Below, in pieces: positions 24,402 to 34,532 of a DNA stretch of 64,000 nucleotides. The position numbers and the translations under genes were made by a program. The stretch is from contig NC_010424.1 in the NCBI RefSeq assembly GCF_000018425.1, positions 1,116,001 to 1,180,000 of the forward strand. Direction: 5' to 3'. A model generated the notes under the pieces. It did not search any database. It was given only the letters and a program-made list of their open reading frames with translations, and was not told where the DNA came from. Source of the DNA: Candidatus Desulforudis audaxviator MP104C. Lineage in GTDB: Bacteria; Bacillota; Desulfotomaculia; Desulfotomaculales; Desulforudaceae. Numbering within the stretch: the stretch's first letter is position 1; every line of letters starts with the position of its first letter.

Positions 24402-26585
24402 TTGAGAATTCCGGGGCTGGGTCTGGTGGCGGCCCTGTTGCTCTTCACGGCCCTTTTTGGAGCCCACCCGGCAGCCGCTGCCGAAGGACGGGTCGTAATG
24501 GTGGTCATCGACCGCATGAGTCTGAACGACCTGGGGACCGGGGCGTTTGATACCATTGTGCCGCAGGCCGCACTCGGACTCATGAATACGAACTCGGGCG
24601 GTATTCGGAACGTTGAGAACACCCATGCTTCCATCGGGGCGGGCAGCCGGATCGTGGCCACGGGGGCCGGTTTTCTAGCCTTTGAGGTCGACGAGTGGGT
24701 GCAGCGTATTCCGGCGGGAGAGGAATACGCCCGCCGGACCGGGGTCACGGCTCCGGACGGGAGCGTGGTTCATCTGGGCATCGCCCGCATTTGGGACCTT
24801 ACCCGGGCGCTCCCCTACCAGGCGGAGGTCGGTGCCCTGGGCACAACGCTCCGGACCAACGGGCTGGTGACCGGGGTGCTCGGCAACGCGGATTGGGACG
24901 GCATCCCGCGGCGTCCGGCGGCTATGATCGCCATGGACGGGCGGGGACTCGTGGACTGGGGCGTGATCGGTGACGAGACGCTCACCACGGACTCCCAGTT
25001 TCCCGGGGGGGTGCGCACCGATTACGAGCGGTTGTTTGCCGCGTTTCGGGAGTCCACCGGAGTCGACTTTCTGGTGATTGAATTGGGCGACCTTTCCCGG
25101 CTGGACGAGGCCAGGCCGAACGTGCTTCCGGACGTCCTGGCGGGGTTGCGGGCGGCCTCCCTGGGGCGGTGTGCGGAATTCGTCGAGCGGGTGCGGCGGG
25201 AGCTGGTTCCCGAGCGGGATCTTCTGCTGGTCGTGTCCCCGACACCCCCGGCGGTGGACATCACGGCTGGCAACACCTTGAGCCCGGTCCTGATGATCGG
25301 GCCCGAGGGTAGCGGCACCATCACGTCTTACTCCACCAGGCGCGAGGGCATCGTCAACAACATCGACCTTGCCCCCACCGTGATGCGGTTTCTGAACGTG
25401 GACGCGCCGGTGAAGATGACCGGGCGGCCGCTCGCCGTTATTCCGGGTGCGGCCGACCTCGCCGGGCTCCAGGCGCTGAACCGCCAACTGGTACTCACCC
25501 ACAACGTCCGCGTGCCGATCATCAAGACCTACATGACCATCCAGATCGCCGTGGTAATCGCTGCCCTGCTCACCATTCTCTTCCGGGAGATCGGCATCGT
25601 GCGGCGTGAATACTTGCAGGCCCTACTGCTCGTGATTATGAGTTTCCCGCTGGCTGCGCTCCTGCTGCCGCTCTTGCCGCAGCCGGGACCGGTGTGGGTG
25701 GGTGTGGAGATTGTGGCGGTCACCCTGGCGGTAGGGGCGGCGGCGATCCGGATGAGCCGGCATACGGCGGTGGGTGCGTTTGCCTTCCTGGGTGGGCTCA
25801 CGGCTCTGGCGATTCTGATTGACCTGTTCCTGGGAGCACCCCTGCAAAAGTTTTCGCTTTTAAGCTATGACCCGCTGGGCGGGGCCCGGTTCTACGGCAT
25901 CGGCAACGAGTTCATGGGGGTCTTGATCGGGGCGGTGATCCTGACCGCAGTATGCAGCCTGACCCTTACGCCGCACCGGTTCCGTGGCCCGGTTCTGGGC
26001 GGCGCCGGCGCGCTGTTCTTGATCACCCTGTTCGCGGTAGCGAACCCCGGGATCGGCGCGAACATGGGCGGCACCATCACGGCGTTGGTCGCCTTCCTGG
26101 TGACTATACTCTTGCTCTTGCACGTGCGTTTCACCCGGCGGCTGATTCTGGCGAGCGCCGGCGGGGCGTTCCTCTTCCTGGCCGGGCTGACGGCGCTGGA
26201 ATTCATGCGGGGCGCTGAACAGCAGTCGCACATTGGGCGGGCGGCGCGGCTGGTGTTCGGGGGCGATCTGGAGAGCGGCCTTCAGGAGGCCTATAACATC
26301 GTCAAACGTAAAGTTTCTATGAATCTCAAACTTTTGCGCTATACCATTTGGAGCCGGGTGTACCTGGCCAGCTTGGGCGGGCTGATTCTCCTGTTCTACC
26401 GCCCTATCGGCCGCATGCAGACGTTCCGGGACCAGTACCCCTACGTGTTCAAGGGGCTAGTGGGCATCGCCGTCGGCAGTGTGGTGGCGCTTATATTCAA
26501 TGATTCCGGAGTGGTGGCCTCGGCCACGGTGATGATGTTTGGGGCTCCGCCGCTTTTGTACCTGTTCCTGGAGGAGGAGGGCTAG
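24402..26585 (+). CDS. Large membrane protein with alkaline-phosphatase-like outer domain
   Basis: 727 residues. A signal segment (about 1-27, ending AHPAAAAEG) leads into an extracytoplasmic domain of about 330 residues. VVMVVIDRMSLNDL, VEEGLGD-like VIELGDLSRLD and NNIDLAPTVMRFL suggest the alkaline-phosphatase/sulfatase superfamily. The usual metal and nucleophile residues are not all obvious, so activity is uncertain. From about residue 380 on there are roughly nine membrane segments. I know of similar uncharacterised proteins in Clostridia but no function. It is coupled with the upstream glycosyltransferase. TTG start behind GAAGAGG. Confidence 0.7.
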   Translation: MRIPGLGLVAALLLFTALFGAHPAAAAEGRVVMVVIDRMSLNDLGTGAFDTIVPQAALGLMNTNSGGIRNVENTHASIGAGSRIVATGAGFLAFEVDEWVQRIPAGEEYARRTGVTAPDGSVVHLGIARIWDLTRALPYQAEVGALGTTLRTNGLVTGVLGNADWDGIPRRPAAMIAMDGRGLVDWGVIGDETLTTDSQFPGGVRTDYERLFAAFRESTGVDFLVIELGDLSRLDEARPNVLPDVLAGLRAASLGRCAEFVERVRRELVPERDLLLVVSPTPPAVDITAGNTLSPVLMIGPEGSGTITSYSTRREGIVNNIDLAPTVMRFLNVDAPVKMTGRPLAVIPGAADLAGLQALNRQLVLTHNVRVPIIKTYMTIQIAVVIAALLTILFREIGIVRREYLQALLLVIMSFPLAALLLPLLPQPGPVWVGVEIVAVTLAVGAAAIRMSRHTAVGAFAFLGGLTALAILIDLFLGAPLQKFSLLSYDPLGGARFYGIGNEFMGVLIGAVILTAVCSLTLTPHRFRGPVLGGAGALFLITLFAVANPGIGANMGGTITALVAFLVTILLLLHVRFTRRLILASAGGAFLFLAGLTALEFMRGAEQQSHIGRAARLVFGGDLESGLQEAYNIVKRKVSMNLKLLRYTIWSRVYLASLGGLILLFYRPIGRMQTFRDQYPYVFKGLVGIAVGSVVALIFNDSGVVASATVMMFGAPPLLYLFLEEEG

Positions 26586-26590
26586 CCGAG

Positions 26591-27355
26591 GTGCTTTTGG
26601 GCCGGTTTGCACGCGGGGATGAAACCTTCTACGGCCGGTTGAAGGCAGATGGGACGGTGGTCCGGCTAGACGGCGGTCTTGATTCGGAATGGGCCAACGG
26701 TAGGGTGTATGGGCCGGGTGAGGTCCGAGCGCTGGCTCCCTGCACCCCGTCCAAGATCGTGTGCGTGGGGCTGAACCACCGGGAACACGCCCGGGAGCTG
26801 AACCATCCCCTTCCCGAAGAGCCCGTCCTGTTCTTGAAACCGCCCAGCGCCGTGATCGGTCCCGGAGAGGAGATCCTGCTCCCGCCCCAGTCGGCGCGCG
26901 TGGACTACGAGGCCGAGCTGGCCCTGGTGATTAGGCGGCGCGCGGTGAATCTTGACCCAGAACGGGCGGCGGAATACATTTTCGGCTATACCGCGGCCAA
27001 CGACGTCACGGCCCGGGACCTGCAGCAAAAGGACGGGCAGTGGACGCGGGCCAAGTCGTTTGACACCTTCTGTTCCCTGGGTCCGTATATTGTAGCGGGG
27101 CCACCGCCGGAGCAGATCAAGGTGGCCCTTTATCTGAACGGGGAACAGCGGCAGAGTGCCTGCATCACTGACCTGATCTTTGGTCCGGCGGCCCTGGTAA
27201 GCTTTGTATCTCGGGTGATGACCCTGGAACCGGGGGACGTGATCCTGACCGGCACCCCCGCCGGGGTGGGCCCCTTGCGGGTCGGCGACCGGGTGGAGGT
27301 GGAGGTTGGAGACGTGGGACGACTGGTAAACGTAGTCGCCACTAGACGACCTTAG
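26591..27355 (+). CDS. Fumarylacetoacetate hydrolase family protein
   Basis: 254 residues. An N-terminal subdomain is followed by the FAH fold: KIVCVGLNHREHARELN, EPVLFLKPPSAVIGPGEEI, DYEAELALVIRR (metal-binding acids), YTAANDVTARDLQQKDGQW and ILTGTPAGVGP. Family members are hydrolases, hydratases or decarboxylases acting on 2-oxo acids such as oxaloacetate or acylpyruvates. The substrate cannot be assigned here. GTG 26591 lies six bases after the upstream stop, with GGAGGAGGAGG just before it. Confidence 0.92.
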   Translation: MLLGRFARGDETFYGRLKADGTVVRLDGGLDSEWANGRVYGPGEVRALAPCTPSKIVCVGLNHREHARELNHPLPEEPVLFLKPPSAVIGPGEEILLPPQSARVDYEAELALVIRRRAVNLDPERAAEYIFGYTAANDVTARDLQQKDGQWTRAKSFDTFCSLGPYIVAGPPPEQIKVALYLNGEQRQSACITDLIFGPAALVSFVSRVMTLEPGDVILTGTPAGVGPLRVGDRVEVEVGDVGRLVNVVATRRP

Positions 27356-27390
27356 ATGGCGGAATTAGCCGAATCAGGCCAAAAATTCTG

Positions 27391-27418
27391 TTGACAAACC
27401 CGCCGTATATGTTAGAAT
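27391..27418 (+). promoter_or_regulatory. Sigma-A promoter of the SAM decarboxylase gene
   Basis: TTGACA (27391-27396), 16-base spacer, TAGAAT (27413-27418), 51 bases before the ATG. Confidence 0.7.
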
Positions 27419-27468
27419 TTATTTCGTTGGATTTAACTAACAAATTCTAATCCAGAAGGGGGAAGATA

Positions 27469-27858
27469 ATGACGATGAAACCCATGGGGCGGCACATACT
27501 TGCAGAAATCTACGGATGCGACTTCAACGTACTGAATGATCTCAAGAAAGTGGAAGAGATAATGGTCAACGCAGCACTAGCAGCCGGAGCCGAAGTCAGG
27601 GAGTGTGTGTTTCACAAGTTCAGCCCCCAGGGAGTCAGTGGAGTGGTCGTGATTTCCGAATCCCACCTCACCATCCATACCTGGCCCGAGTTGGGTTACG
27701 CGGCCGTAGACGTTTTCACCTGCGGTGATCGGGTCGATCCCTGGGACGCGTGCAACTACTTGTGCAGCCGCTTCAACGCCCAGCAAATTAAAGCGGAAGA
27801 AACTGTTAGAGGAATCATTCCGGATTCCCTGCCCGAATTAAAAGCGGTTAATCATTAG
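27469..27858 (+). CDS. speH: S-adenosylmethionine decarboxylase proenzyme
   Basis: 129 residues, the bacterial class 1b type. It supplies decarboxylated SAM for spermidine synthesis and self-cleaves to make a pyruvoyl cofactor. The cleavage region SESHLTIHTWPE is present with the Ser that becomes pyruvoyl, followed by GYAAVDVFTCGD. The ATG is preceded by AGAAGGGGGA. No spermidine synthase is adjacent. The following 259 bases (27859-28117) contain no supported gene; they probably hold the leader of the menaquinone operon. Confidence 0.95.
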   Translation: MTMKPMGRHILAEIYGCDFNVLNDLKKVEEIMVNAALAAGAEVRECVFHKFSPQGVSGVVVISESHLTIHTWPELGYAAVDVFTCGDRVDPWDACNYLCSRFNAQQIKAEETVRGIIPDSLPELKAVNH

Positions 27859-28117
27859 GGGGGATATTTATTAGTACCAAGCCGCATAGGGATGGAGACA
27901 CTTGAATGGGCCTTGCAACTCCGAAAGGAACACTGCAGGGCCGATTTGTTTTTATGGTGGCAAGGAACCCCTCAACGAGCCATGATCACCGCAAAGGTTT
28001 TCTGTTTGAAACGGTTTATTTCCGCCCATTCTGTATAAGTTTACTAGGAGGAGATGTTCGGAAGAGCACGAATTTTCTCTATATCAGGGGAACCTCATAC
28101 GGAGGTTTTAGTATTTC

Positions 28118-28867
28118 GTGACCTTGAAACTCTTTGATTCCATCCGGTCCGATCTGGAAGAAGTGCACCGGGTTACCGACGTGACCGACCGGTTTCCGGT
28201 GGCTGAGCACCACAACATTTACACCCTGTTGGAGTTGCCGCCGCTCGAGGTTGACCTGCGGCCGGCGGTGGTGCTCCTGACGGGCCGGCTGTTCAACTGT
28301 GTACGCGCCAAGCTGGTCGCCCTGGCGGCGATGGTCCAGCTGTTGTTCCTGAGTGTGCGGGTCCACCAGCAGGTGGACGAGGGCGGCGGTCCGGGCAACG
28401 ACCGCACGCGGTTGGCCGTGCTGATCGGGGATTACTATCTAGGGCGGTTTTTCGGCCTGGTCGGTTCGAGCGGTCTGACGGGGGTGCTGTTACCGTTGTC
28501 GGAGGCGGTGTGCCGGATCCACGACGGGGCGATTGCGCGAATCCATTTGTGTGCCACTCCTGCGTTGGTCATGGACGCCGTGCGGCAGGAGACGGCCGAG
28601 TTGATCGCCCAGGCGTGTGTGATCGCGGGCCTGGAAGGGGATGCCCCGGAAGGGGCGCGCGAAGAGTTGTTCCGCTACGGTTATAACCTGGGTATGGGCT
28701 ACGGTCTCACGGACCGGGGCTTGAAGGACGACGCCCGGCATTATCTGGAGGAGGTCCGGATCTGGCTGGCGGGGCTTCCGCCTGGCGCGTCGCGGGACGC
28801 GCTTGACGGCTTGGTCACCCACCTGTTAGACTTGCCGGGACGGTCCCTGGCCGGGGCCGGGGGATGA
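28118..28867 (+). CDS. Degenerate polyprenyl-synthase-like (HepS-type) protein
   Basis: 249 residues, helical. It sits at the head of the menaquinone operon. Segments LVALAAMVQLLFLSVRVHQQ and VLIGDYYLGRFF resemble trans-prenyl diphosphate synthases. Where active enzymes have HDDxxD the sequence reads HQQVDE, and no second DDxxD is visible. It is therefore probably a non-catalytic partner, comparable to heptaprenyl diphosphate synthase component I, that works with a catalytic subunit encoded elsewhere to make the quinone tail. The GTG start has GGAGG 12 bases upstream. Confidence 0.7.
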   Translation: MTLKLFDSIRSDLEEVHRVTDVTDRFPVAEHHNIYTLLELPPLEVDLRPAVVLLTGRLFNCVRAKLVALAAMVQLLFLSVRVHQQVDEGGGPGNDRTRLAVLIGDYYLGRFFGLVGSSGLTGVLLPLSEAVCRIHDGAIARIHLCATPALVMDAVRQETAELIAQACVIAGLEGDAPEGAREELFRYGYNLGMGYGLTDRGLKDDARHYLEEVRIWLAGLPPGASRDALDGLVTHLLDLPGRSLAGAGG

Positions 28868-28871
28868 GGCG

Positions 28872-29618
28872 GTGACCGGCCTGACGCAAGAGCCCGGCGA
28901 TTCTCCGGAAGCGAAGGCCGAGGCCGTCCGGGCCATGTTCGCCTCGATCGCCCACCGGTACGACCTGTTGAACAGTGTGTTGAGCCTGAACCAGGACCGT
29001 TACTGGCGTAGCTGCGCGGCTGCGGCGTGCGGCCTGAAACCCGGTGACCGGGCGCTGGACGTTGCCTGCGGTACGGGGCTTTTAGCCCTGGAACTGGCCC
29101 GGCTTGTCGGCCGGGAAGGGCGGGTGGTGGGGCTTGATTTCTGCCCCGAGATGCTGGCCCGGGCCCGGGAGAACCTGGAACGCACACCGCTGGGGGAAGT
29201 GGTCGAGCTGGCCGCCGGCGAGGCCACTGACCTGCCGTTTCCGGACCACAGCTTTGACGCGGCCGCGATCGGTTTCGCCCTGCGTACGGTACCCGACCTG
29301 GAGCAGACCATCGCCGAGATGGTGCGGGTGGTGCGGCCGGGCGGGAGAGTGGTCAGCCTGGAGCTGGCCAAACCGGAACTCCCGGTACTGAAGCAGGCTT
29401 ACTCCCTGTACCTGCATCGGGTGGTGCCCCTGATCGGCCGGTTGGGGGTGGGTTTTTCGGGACCCTACGATTTCCTGTCTGCGTCTCTGGAACACTTTCC
29501 GCACCAGGCCCAGATCCGGGACTTGTTTGTGCGGCTGGGACTGGTGGACGCACAATATTCGAAACTCACCGGCGGGATTGTGGCCGTGCAGGCCGGGACG
29601 AAACCCCGGCCGAGTTAG
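28872..29618 (+). CDS. menG: Demethylmenaquinone methyltransferase
   Basis: 248 residues of the UbiE/MenG family. The SAM-binding motif is ALDVACGTGLLALELAR (about 57-73). VRAMFASIAHRYDLLNSVLS at the N-terminus is the UbiE family signature (F..IA..YD..N...S). It performs the last C-methylation of menaquinone. GTG start, four bases after the upstream stop. Confidence 0.93.
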   Translation: MTGLTQEPGDSPEAKAEAVRAMFASIAHRYDLLNSVLSLNQDRYWRSCAAAACGLKPGDRALDVACGTGLLALELARLVGREGRVVGLDFCPEMLARARENLERTPLGEVVELAAGEATDLPFPDHSFDAAAIGFALRTVPDLEQTIAEMVRVVRPGGRVVSLELAKPELPVLKQAYSLYLHRVVPLIGRLGVGFSGPYDFLSASLEHFPHQAQIRDLFVRLGLVDAQYSKLTGGIVAVQAGTKPRPS

Positions 29619-29646
29619 GCCCGAAAAGGAGCTTTTTTAAGCGGCG

Positions 29647-30501
29647 ATGTTGCAGCGCGTGGTCATCGTGGCCCAGATGATTCGTTTCGAGCACACGGTG
29701 TTCGCCCTTCCGTTCGCCTATATCGGCGCTCTGCTGGTGGAGCACCGCATTCCCAGCGGGCACGACCTGTTGTGGATTACCCTGGCCATGGTCGGGGCGC
29801 GCACCGGGGCGATGTCGTTGAACCGGATCATTGACCGGCAAATCGATAAGGCCAACCCCCGCACCGCCGACCGGGCGCTGCCGCGGGGAATCCTGTCGGT
29901 GGCTGAGGTCTGGGTATACGCCGTGCTTTCTTTCATCCTGCTGGGGCTGGCGGCCATGCAATTAAGCCCGCTGGCCGCGAAGCTTTTCCCGCTCGCGGTG
30001 TTTATCCTGGCCGGCTATTCGTACACCAAACGGTTCACCTGGGCCTGTCACCTCTGGCTGGGATTGGCGCTGGGCATCACTCCGGTGGCGAGCTGGATCG
30101 CGATCGCGAACGGCTTCACCCTGGCCCCTGTGCTGCTGGGCCTGGGGGTGGTGTTCTGGGTGGCCGGTTTTGACATCATCTACGCCTGCCTGGACTACGA
30201 TTTCGACCGTGAACACAGGATTCACTCCATCCCAGCGCGCTTCGGGATCGTCAGGGCCCTCCGGGTCGCGCAGGCTTTCCACGTCCTGGCGCCAGTACTG
30301 TTTGCGGCGGCCGGGTTGATGCTGGGGCTGGGAACGTTCTACTTCATCGGGGTAGGGATCGCGGCGGGACTCTTGATGTACGAGCACATGATCGCCGACC
30401 CCGTGAACCCGGCACGGATCAACGTCGCCTTCTTCCACGTAAACGTGGTGCTTTCATTAACGATGTTTGTCTTTACGCTGGCTGATGTGTTAATCAGTTA
30501 G
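29647..30501 (+). CDS. mqnP: UbiA-family prenyltransferase (MqnP-like)
   Basis: 284 residues with about eight or nine membrane segments. The first prenyl-diphosphate/Mg motif is NRIIDRQIDKANPRTADR (NxxxDxxxD), and the second is DIIYACLDYDFDRE. It attaches the isoprenoid tail to the naphthoate ring precursor. Position between menG and mqnE argues for the futalosine-pathway role (MqnP) rather than 4-hydroxybenzoate in ubiquinone synthesis, which is not expected in this group. ATG 29647 follows AAGGAGC. Confidence 0.88.
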   Translation: MLQRVVIVAQMIRFEHTVFALPFAYIGALLVEHRIPSGHDLLWITLAMVGARTGAMSLNRIIDRQIDKANPRTADRALPRGILSVAEVWVYAVLSFILLGLAAMQLSPLAAKLFPLAVFILAGYSYTKRFTWACHLWLGLALGITPVASWIAIANGFTLAPVLLGLGVVFWVAGFDIIYACLDYDFDREHRIHSIPARFGIVRALRVAQAFHVLAPVLFAAAGLMLGLGTFYFIGVGIAAGLLMYEHMIADPVNPARINVAFFHVNVVLSLTMFVFTLADVLIS

Positions 30502-30539
30502 CAAAGGCTTGTTGTAACCTTAAATAACACCGGTCGGGA

Positions 30540-31651
<1,112 letters not shown>

Positions 31652-31655
<4 letters not shown>

Positions 31656-32503
31656 TAACGCCGATCCGCCTGGGACAGGTGGACTACCTTAACTGCCTGC
31701 CCATCTACTACGCTTTTGAACGGGGTCTGGTCGACGTGCCCGCCGAACTGGTGAAGGGCCCGCCCACACGGCTGAACGGGCTTTTATTGCGCGGGGAACT
31801 GGAGATCACGCCGCTCTCCAGCATCGAGTACGCCCGGCACCCGGACCGCTGCTTGATCGTTCCCGGCCTCTCGATCAGTTCGGACGGTCCGGTGGGGAGC
31901 ATCTTTTTGATGAGCAAAGTGCCGCTGACCGAGTTGGATGGGAAAAAGGTGTGCCTGCCGGATACCTCGGCCAGCGCCGCGGCTTTGTTGAAAATCTTGT
32001 TCCATCATTACTACCACGTGGACGTGCAGTTTGAAACCACGGCTTCGGACCTGGAGCAAATGCTGGCCCGGGCGGACGCCGCCCTGCTGATCGGGGACGA
32101 GGCCCTGGCCGCCTATCTGCACGTGAGGAACACCGGGGCGCCGCTCGTGGTGGTCGACCTCGGGGAGGCCTGGAAGAAGTTCACCGGGGAGCGGATGGTT
32201 TTCGCCGTCTGGGTGGTCCGGCGCGATTACGCCTTGGAGCGTCCTCAGGAAACCGACGGGCTGGTGGCCGCGCTGCAGCGGGCCCGGGAGATCGGCATCC
32301 GGGAGCGCGAAGCGGTGCTGGACCTGGCCGTGCACCGGACGGGCCTCCCCCGGGACTTTGTGGCGGACTACTTGAAACTGGTCCGGTACGACTTCGACGC
32401 CGAATACCAGCGGGGGCTTTTGACTTTCTACGACTACGCGTACAAAACGGGCCTGACCGAGGAACGGGTGCGGCTCGCCATCTGGGGGGAACACCTTGCC
32501 TGA
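31652..32503 (+). CDS. mqnA: Chorismate dehydratase, probable CTG start
   Basis: 283 residues. It removes water from chorismate, the first futalosine-pathway step. Family signatures are GQVDYLNCLPIYYAFE, SSIEYARHPDRCLIVPGLSI and the periplasmic-binding-protein-like core. Homologues begin with a strand like IRLGQVDYLN. That strand is encoded only if translation starts before the GTG at 31679. GGGAGGA (31641-31647) is followed after about six bases by CTG at 31652, in frame, overlapping the mqnE stop. I therefore prefer CTG; GTG 31679 is the conservative alternative and would give 274 residues. Confidence 0.9.
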
Positions 32504-33566
32504 ACTGCGGGACGTCCTTGAAAAGGCGGCGGCTGGCAGGCGGCTCTCGGAGGAGGAGGGTACGGCCCTGCTGGAATCGGCCGACCTCCTGGACGTGGGC
32601 CGGGCGGCGGACCTGGCGCGGCGGCGGCGGCACCCGGAGGGGCGTGTCACCTTTGTGATCGACCGGAACATCAACTACACCAACGTTTGTGTGTCGGCCT
32701 GCCGTTTTTGCGCGTTTTACCGTTCCCCGGACGCCCCGGACGCCTACGTGCTGTCCGTGGAGGAGATCATTGAGAAGATCGGGGAACTGGTGCGGCTGGG
32801 CGGAACGCAGGTACTGATCCAGGGAGGGCTCCACCCGGAACTCGGGCTGGAGTACTACATCGGAATGCTTGAGGCCGTCAAGGCGCGCTTTGACGGCCTG
32901 CAGGTGCATTCGTTCTCGCCGCCGGAGATTGTACATCTGGCCCGCCGGGAAGGGCTTTCGGTGCGTACGCTTTTGGCGGCCCTGCGGGCGGCGGGCCTGG
33001 ATTCGGTGCCCGGAGGCGGTGCCGAAATCTTGGTGGACCGGGTGCGGCGCCTGATCAGTCCCCGCAAGATCTCCTGGCGGGAGTGGATGGACGTTATGTA
33101 TGCCGCCCACGAGCTGGGAATGCGTACCACGGCCACCATGATGTTCGGCACGGTGGAAACGCCGGCCGAGCGGGTCCGCCACCTGGTCCGCCTGCGGGAA
33201 GCCCAAGACCGCACCGGCGGGTTCACCGCCTTCATCCCCTGGAGCTACCAGCCTCCCAACACCGAACTCGGAGGGGAAGCCGCCGGGAGTCACGAGTACC
33301 TTAAAGTGCTGGCCGTGTCGCGCCTTATGCTGGACAACTTTCCGAACGTGCAGGCCTCGTGGGTCACCCAGGGGCCGAAAGTGGCCCAGGTGGCGCTTTC
33401 CTTCGGCGCAAACGACTTCGGCGGAACAATGCTCGAGGAAAACGTGGTCCGGGCGGCGGGAGCGGCGCACTGCGTGCCGCTGGCCGAGATCATCCGGATG
33501 ATCCGCGACGCGGGTTTTGTCCCGGCGCAGCGGACCACCGAATACCGGATTCTGCGCGAATTCTAA
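32496..33566 (+). CDS. mqnC: Cyclic dehypoxanthinyl futalosine synthase (radical SAM)
   Basis: 356 residues. It cyclises dehypoxanthinyl futalosine. The radical-SAM motif CVSACRFC is in NYTNVCVSACRFCAFYRS (about residues 60-77). LIQGGLHPELGLEYYIGML, SVPGGGAEILVDRVR and GGFTAFIPWSYQPPNT are MqnC-type. The TTG at 32496 overlaps the end of mqnA by eight bases and has GGGGGA upstream. mqnB (futalosine hydrolase) and mqnD are not in this window. Confidence 0.95.
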   Translation: MPELRDVLEKAAAGRRLSEEEGTALLESADLLDVGRAADLARRRRHPEGRVTFVIDRNINYTNVCVSACRFCAFYRSPDAPDAYVLSVEEIIEKIGELVRLGGTQVLIQGGLHPELGLEYYIGMLEAVKARFDGLQVHSFSPPEIVHLARREGLSVRTLLAALRAAGLDSVPGGGAEILVDRVRRLISPRKISWREWMDVMYAAHELGMRTTATMMFGTVETPAERVRHLVRLREAQDRTGGFTAFIPWSYQPPNTELGGEAAGSHEYLKVLAVSRLMLDNFPNVQASWVTQGPKVAQVALSFGANDFGGTMLEENVVRAAGAAHCVPLAEIIRMIRDAGFVPAQRTTEYRILREF

Positions 33567-33616
33567 AGCGATTGTACACCGGCGCGGCCGCCGGGTTAAA
33601 CTGTAGGGAGGGACGG

Positions 33617-33804
33617 GAATCCAGAATCCAGAAGGAGCGGAAGGATCTAAAGCTGGCCCCAGGCGTCTTTTCCAGGTACTGCCGGGCTTGTCCGGCTTTG
33701 GGCCGGACAGAGCGGTGACCAAAATACCGAGTCCGACGTTCTGTTTCTCATTCTGGATTCCGGCTTCCAGCTTCTGGATGGTTCTCATTCTGGATTCTGG
33801 ATTC
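33617..33804. repeat. MITE-like element: 17-bp inverted repeats around a central hairpin
   Basis: GAATCCAGAATCCAGAA (33617-33633) is the exact complement of TTCTGGATTCTGGATTC (33788-33804). Between them a perfect hairpin TGTCCGGC (33689-33696)/GCCGGACA (33702-33709) and a further TTCTGGATTC (33751-33760) occur. No coding capacity. The right arm ends just before the ribosome site of the next gene. It looks like a small non-autonomous mobile or dispersed repeat. Confidence 0.7.
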
Positions 33805-33825
33805 TGAATTCTAGGAGGAATGCTT

Positions 33826-34506
33826 GTGGCTCCGCACAACATTTGGCTCGACTGCGCCCAGTGGGTGTCCGTGGGAAAAACCGTCGCCTGCCGGTTCCAG
33901 TACGGTCACCACATGGAGGCGCAGGGCAAGGCGAGTCCCGGACGCGCCCGCCTGTGGGTCGCGGCGCCCGGCGGGGAACCGGTGGAGTTGGCCCTGGTGG
34001 AAGACGGCGAAACCCTGTCAGCTGAATTCAGCCCTACGGTGCGCGGGGTCTACGCGCTCCTCGGGGAGTATGATCCGGGGGTCTGGTCGGTCACCACGGA
34101 CGGCCGGCACCTTCCGGGCGCGGCCGGGGAACAGGCCGGGGAGGAAGTGGTCCGGACTATCAGCTACGGCCATTTCGCCAAGCGGCTGGTGTTCGTCGAA
34201 AAGGACACACCCTGGCCCGGATCGTTCGGGCGGGAGATGGAAATCGTGCCCCTGCAGCCTGCGGGGAGGGAGCAGGAAATCCTGATCCAGTACCGGGGTC
34301 GGCCCCTCGGCGGAGTCAAAGTGTACGTGCACGGCCGCGGACGGGCCGGGGCGCGCTACGGAGTGACGGGCCCGGACGGGAAGGTGGAGTTCGGGCTCCC
34401 GGCCGGCGAGTGGCTGTTGCTCGCACGTCATGAGTCGCCGGGCACAGCTGCGGACGGGGCAAACGTGCGCGTGACCAGCGCGGTGCTCGCCCTTACCCGG
34501 TCCTAG
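33826..34506 (+). CDS. DUF4198-like protein
   Basis: 226 residues. The N-terminal [33 protein letters not shown] and repeated beta segments ([40 protein letters not shown]) resemble DUF4198 beta-sandwich proteins, often encoded near metal (nickel/cobalt) uptake genes. No signal peptide is visible with this start. GTG 33826 is preferred because AGGAGG lies 7 bases upstream; the ATG at 33820 is too close. It precedes selA by 26 bases. A link to selenium is only positional. Confidence 0.65.
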   Translation: MAPHNIWLDCAQWVSVGKTVACRFQYGHHMEAQGKASPGRARLWVAAPGGEPVELALVEDGETLSAEFSPTVRGVYALLGEYDPGVWSVTTDGRHLPGAAGEQAGEEVVRTISYGHFAKRLVFVEKDTPWPGSFGREMEIVPLQPAGREQEILIQYRGRPLGGVKVYVHGRGRAGARYGVTGPDGKVEFGLPAGEWLLLARHESPGTAADGANVRVTSAVLALTRS

Positions 34507-34532
34507 GAGGGCTTACAGAGAAAAGGCGGGAG

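Noticed and set aside
27906-28121. 71-codon frame between speH and the menaquinone operon
   Set aside because: Weak start context and no recognisable sequence; more likely leader DNA.
33617-33804. Repeated TTCTGGATTC units as a possible CRISPR
   Set aside because: Repeats are short, irregularly spaced and inverted, with no cas genes; better explained as a MITE-like element.
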